Shown here: positions 5,126 to 6,262 of the stretch, one piece after another
Layout: each line of letters opens with the position of its first letter
How positions within the stretch are numbered: the stretch's first letter is position 1
From: Dehalococcoidia bacterium
Lineage (GTDB): Bacteria > Chloroflexota > Dehalococcoidia > SZUA-161
Direction of reading: 5' to 3'
Length of the DNA: 6,262 nucleotides
NCBI GenBank assembly: GCA_004376205.1
Contig: SOKG01000172.1
Span: 1-6,262 of the forward strand
The notes under the pieces: model-generated
Database searches by the model: none
What the model was told of the DNA's origin: nothing
The model's input: the letters and a program-made list of their open reading frames with translations, nothing else
Made by a program: the position numbers and the translations under genes

Positions 5126-6262
5126 GTGGCGGATGTCTTAGATAGAATAAAGGGCCCAGCAGATCTAAAGAGCCTCACCCAGTCCGAGCTAAGCGAGCTC
5201 GCTGACGAGATACGAACTGAACTGGTGAATATAGTGACCAGAACTGGTGGTCATCTGGCCTCTAGTCTGGGTGTCATCGAGCTTTCCATCGCCTTGCACC
5301 GGGTATTCAACAGCCCGAGGGACAAGATCATCTGGGATGTGGGACACCAGAGTTATGCCCACAAGCTGCTGACAGGCCGAAGGAAGAGGTTTGATACACT
5401 CCGTCAGTACCGCGGGCTGTCAGGGTTTCCCGATCCCGCTGAGAGTCCGCACGATGCCTTCGGCACAGGACATGCTTCAACATCAGTCTCAGCAGCGCTG
5501 GGCATTGCCATGGCCCGAGACCTGGCGGGCGACGATTTTAACGTGGTCGCCGTCATAGGCGATGGTTCCCTGACCGGCGGAATGGCTTTCGAAGGGCTGA
5601 ATCATGCGGGGCATCTGGGCACGCGATTCATAGTCGTTCTCAACGATAACGCCATGGCGATCTCGCCCAGCGTCGGTGCTCTATCCCGCACGCTACATAA
5701 TCTCACGCTTGACCCCCGGTATTACCGAGCTAAGGAAGGGGCAGGACGCGTTATCAAGAGAATGCCATGGGGGGAAGTGGCTTGGAGATCGATGAAACGA
5801 GTGAAGAGTGGTATTAAGGAGATGCTTATTCCAACCCAGCTCTGGGAATCTCTGGGATTCAAGTATATCGGCCCTGTTGCTGGACACAATATAGCCGAGC
5901 TTGAACAGGCCCTACCCAAGGCGCGCGATGATTCTCATAGGCCCATGTTTATCCACGTGGTTACCACAAAGGGAAAGGGCTACGAGCCTGCTGAGGATGA
6001 TTGCATCAAGTTTCACGGCGTATCAGCCAAAGGCACCAGCAGCAGCAATACACCTTCTTACAGCGAAGTCTTCGGCCAGACCATGCTGCGCCTCTTCAGA
6101 GAAGACGAGAGGGTGGTGGCGGTTACCGCTGCCATGATGGAAGGGACCTGTTTGAACCTGGTGGCTCAAGAGTTCCCCGGACGCGTCTTCGATGTTGGCA
6201 TCTGTGAGCAGCATGCAGTGACCTTCGCCGCTGGCTTAGCCACTCAGGGCCACATTCCAATC
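5126..6262 (+). CDS. dxs: 1-deoxy-D-xylulose-5-phosphate synthase, N-terminal 379 residues (partial)
   Basis: The frame stays open for 379 codons to the right edge, about 60% of a typical Dxs of roughly 620-640 residues. The family condenses pyruvate and glyceraldehyde 3-phosphate with thiamine diphosphate to give DXP, the entry to the MEP isoprenoid pathway and a precursor of thiamine and pyridoxal phosphate. Motifs are GGHLASSLG (41-49) with His43, IIWDVGHQSYAHKLLTGR (68-85) with His74, the cofactor-binding GDGSLTGG (145-152) with Asp146 and Asn175, YIGPVAGHN (247-255), KGKGYEPAE (282-290), FHG (296-298) and DVGICEQHAVTFAAGLA (356-372) with catalytic Glu361. It is Dxs rather than transketolase because of GLSGFPDPAES and the short linker before EQHAVTFAAG. 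GTG is the only usable start after a TAA at 5096, with GAGGG (5112-5116) nine bases upstream. Several motif residues are unusual. Confidence 0.97.
   Translation, partial: MADVLDRIKGPADLKSLTQSELSELADEIRTELVNIVTRTGGHLASSLGVIELSIALHRVFNSPRDKIIWDVGHQSYAHKLLTGRRKRFDTLRQYRGLSGFPDPAESPHDAFGTGHASTSVSAALGIAMARDLAGDDFNVVAVIGDGSLTGGMAFEGLNHAGHLGTRFIVVLNDNAMAISPSVGALSRTLHNLTLDPRYYRAKEGAGRVIKRMPWGEVAWRSMKRVKSGIKEMLIPTQLWESLGFKYIGPVAGHNIAELEQALPKARDDSHRPMFIHVVTTKGKGYEPAEDDCIKFHGVSAKGTSSSNTPSYSEVFGQTMLRLFREDERVVAVTAAMMEGTCLNLVAQEFPGRVFDVGICEQHAVTFAAGLATQGHIPI

Noticed and set aside
1..6262. CRISPR arrays, insertion sequences, rRNA or tRNA genes
   Set aside because: No spaced direct repeats, transposase motifs, terminal repeats or RNA-gene consensus sequences were seen on either strand.

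Overview
This is a densely coding stretch of bacterial chromosome with moderate G+C (a little over half by eye). It holds housekeeping genes for purine synthesis, tRNA modification, pentose phosphates and isoprenoid precursors. There is no sign of mobile DNA, CRISPR, rRNA or tRNA. The start codons (TTG or GTG for purD, tsaC, rpiB and dxs), the short class I PurE, the one-domain TsaC and RpiB next to Dxs would suit a Chloroflexota (Dehalococcoidia-like) or similar bacterium. That placement is only a guess from general style; no marker in the window fixes the lineage.

Left half, minus strand (3663 down to 1): a purine cluster in the transcribed order guaA, purD, purE, purB (5' end only). guaA makes GMP from XMP. 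purD makes GAR, the second intermediate of the de novo pathway. purE handles the AIR to CAIR carboxylation stage. purB makes AICAR from SAICAR and AMP from adenylosuccinate. purD and purE are 2 bp apart, purE and purB 40 bp, and guaA and purD 102 bp. The 102-bp gap carries three purine-rich ribosome-binding-like tracts and two micro-ORFs that end at or overlap the purD TTG start.

Centre (3664-3749): a compact divergent control region. A minus-strand promoter for guaA and a plus-strand promoter for tsaC overlap face to face. One 13-bp dyad lies between their -10 elements and a second, 16-bp dyad lies upstream of guaA and in the tsaC leader.

Right half, plus strand: tsaC (threonylcarbamoyl-AMP synthase for tRNA t6A), then a 240-bp non-coding gap, then rpiB (ribose-5-phosphate isomerase B) and dxs (DXP synthase, cut off by the window edge after 379 codons). 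The gap before rpiB has several complementary segments, including a 9-bp match to the rpiB ribosome-binding site. It is the best candidate in the window for an undescribed RNA control element, but the evidence is only base complementarity. RpiB supplies ribose 5-phosphate, which feeds PRPP and so the purine cluster. Dxs draws on the linked triose pool.

I see no exotic system. The items most worth checking are the rpiB leader, the purD leader micro-ORFs, the dyads between guaA and tsaC, the acidic N-terminal extension of GuaA and several unusual residues in conserved Dxs motifs.
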